This document shows, piece by piece, positions 6,171-6,277 of a stretch of 6,277 bases of DNA. The stretch lies in the NCBI GenBank assembly GCA_012514595.1, contig JAAYZZ010000074.1, positions 1-6,277 of the forward strand. The letters run 5' to 3'. The notes beneath the pieces are model-generated. The model saw nothing but the letters and a program-made list of their open reading frames with translations. It was not told the origin of the DNA and did no database searches. Within the stretch, counting starts at the first letter, position 1. Every line of letters begins with the position of its first letter. This stretch comes from Elusimicrobiota bacterium (GTDB taxonomy: Bacteria > Omnitrophota > Gorgyraeia > Zapsychrales > Fredricksoniimonadaceae). A program made the translations under genes and the position numbers.

Positions 6171-6240
6171 AAAAAGCGAGAGAGAAAAAGGAATAAAAAG
6201 GCGACGGCCTTCTCTTCCCCCTTTAGCTCTCTCGCTTTTT
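6171..6240 (-). terminator. 70-base nested hairpin upstream of the DUF2892 operon; terminator or attenuator
   Basis: A perfect 14-base inverted repeat (6171-6184 with 6227-6240, core GCGAGAGAG) encloses a 42-base interior. The interior can form AAAGG/CCTTT (6187-6191 with 6220-6224) and an apical AAGGC-GACG-GCCTT hairpin (6198-6211). On the minus strand the outer stem ends in a T-rich tract (TTTTTTATTTTT), and the apical hairpin is also followed by T-runs, so both look like intrinsic terminators in that direction. It ends 26 bases before the DUF2892 start. The simplest reading is the terminator of a minus-strand gene beyond the right edge. Since no promoter is seen between it and DUF2892, it may instead control read-through into the operon. 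The plus-strand reading also gives a hairpin with five U's. The strand is therefore probable, not certain. Confidence 0.6.
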
Positions 6241-6277
6241 GATCTTTCCGCCTTTTTCAGCGAATCAGATAATGATC

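Noticed and set aside
6257..6277. Possible last six codons and TGA stop of a minus-strand gene entering from the right.
   Set aside because: An in-frame TGA (6257-6259) would sit nicely before the hairpin, but six codons cannot be told from chance, and a second frame also has a stop nearby.
1..6277. Mobile elements, CRISPR arrays, integration at the tRNA gene.
   Set aside because: I saw no transposase, integrase, spaced direct repeats, or duplicated tRNA 3' end in this window.

Overview
The window looks like chromosomal DNA of a Gram-negative (diderm) bacterium. It is moderately GC-rich, densely coded, and uses conventional ribosome-binding sites and sigma70-like promoters. A secreted two-domain M16 peptidase and a periplasmic Pal-like (OmpA-C) plus LysM protein both point to an outer membrane. 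From memory of family style only, the Pal–LysM protein with its Trp-rich amino-terminal region and the unrecognised 177-residue protein suggest an uncultured lineage such as Omnitrophota. That is a low-confidence inference. There is no sign of a phage, transposon, CRISPR array or defence island.

Layout. Positions 1-2754 form a minus-strand operon: a 177-residue protein of unknown function, then after 13 bases a secreted M16 (pitrilysin/processing-peptidase type) metallopeptidase whose carboxyl end runs off the left edge. This operon has a good TTGCCA-17-TATAAA promoter at 2815-2843. It diverges from a plus-strand gene (2946-3938) for a periplasmic protein with two peptidoglycan-binding modules, which ends at a strong, probably bidirectional, hairpin terminator (3958-3989).

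On the other side of that terminator a convergent minus-strand gene (4008-5237) encodes a 12-helix major facilitator superfamily transporter. Upstream of it, on the plus strand, is a complete tRNA-Ser(GGA) gene (5308-5396) with a near-consensus promoter, TTGACA-17-TATTAT. Beyond the tRNA is a minus-strand, translationally coupled pair: a small DUF2892 membrane protein (5935-6144), overlapping by four bases a nitroreductase-family flavoprotein (5402-5938). A 70-base nested hairpin (6171-6240) precedes this pair.

How the genes relate. The left half concerns the cell envelope: an exported protease and a wall-anchoring protein transcribed divergently. The right half holds a probable redox flavoprotein with a small membrane partner and a transporter in the same direction, with the tRNA gene lying antisense between them. 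The substrates of the protease, nitroreductase and transporter cannot be read from the sequence. An automated reading could err in two places. The M16 gene lacks its stop in this window and is easy to miss. The transporter's open frame can be wrongly extended through the antisense of the tRNA. I saw no obviously new multi-gene system; the most novel items are the unknown 177-residue protein and the Trp-rich region of the Pal–LysM protein.
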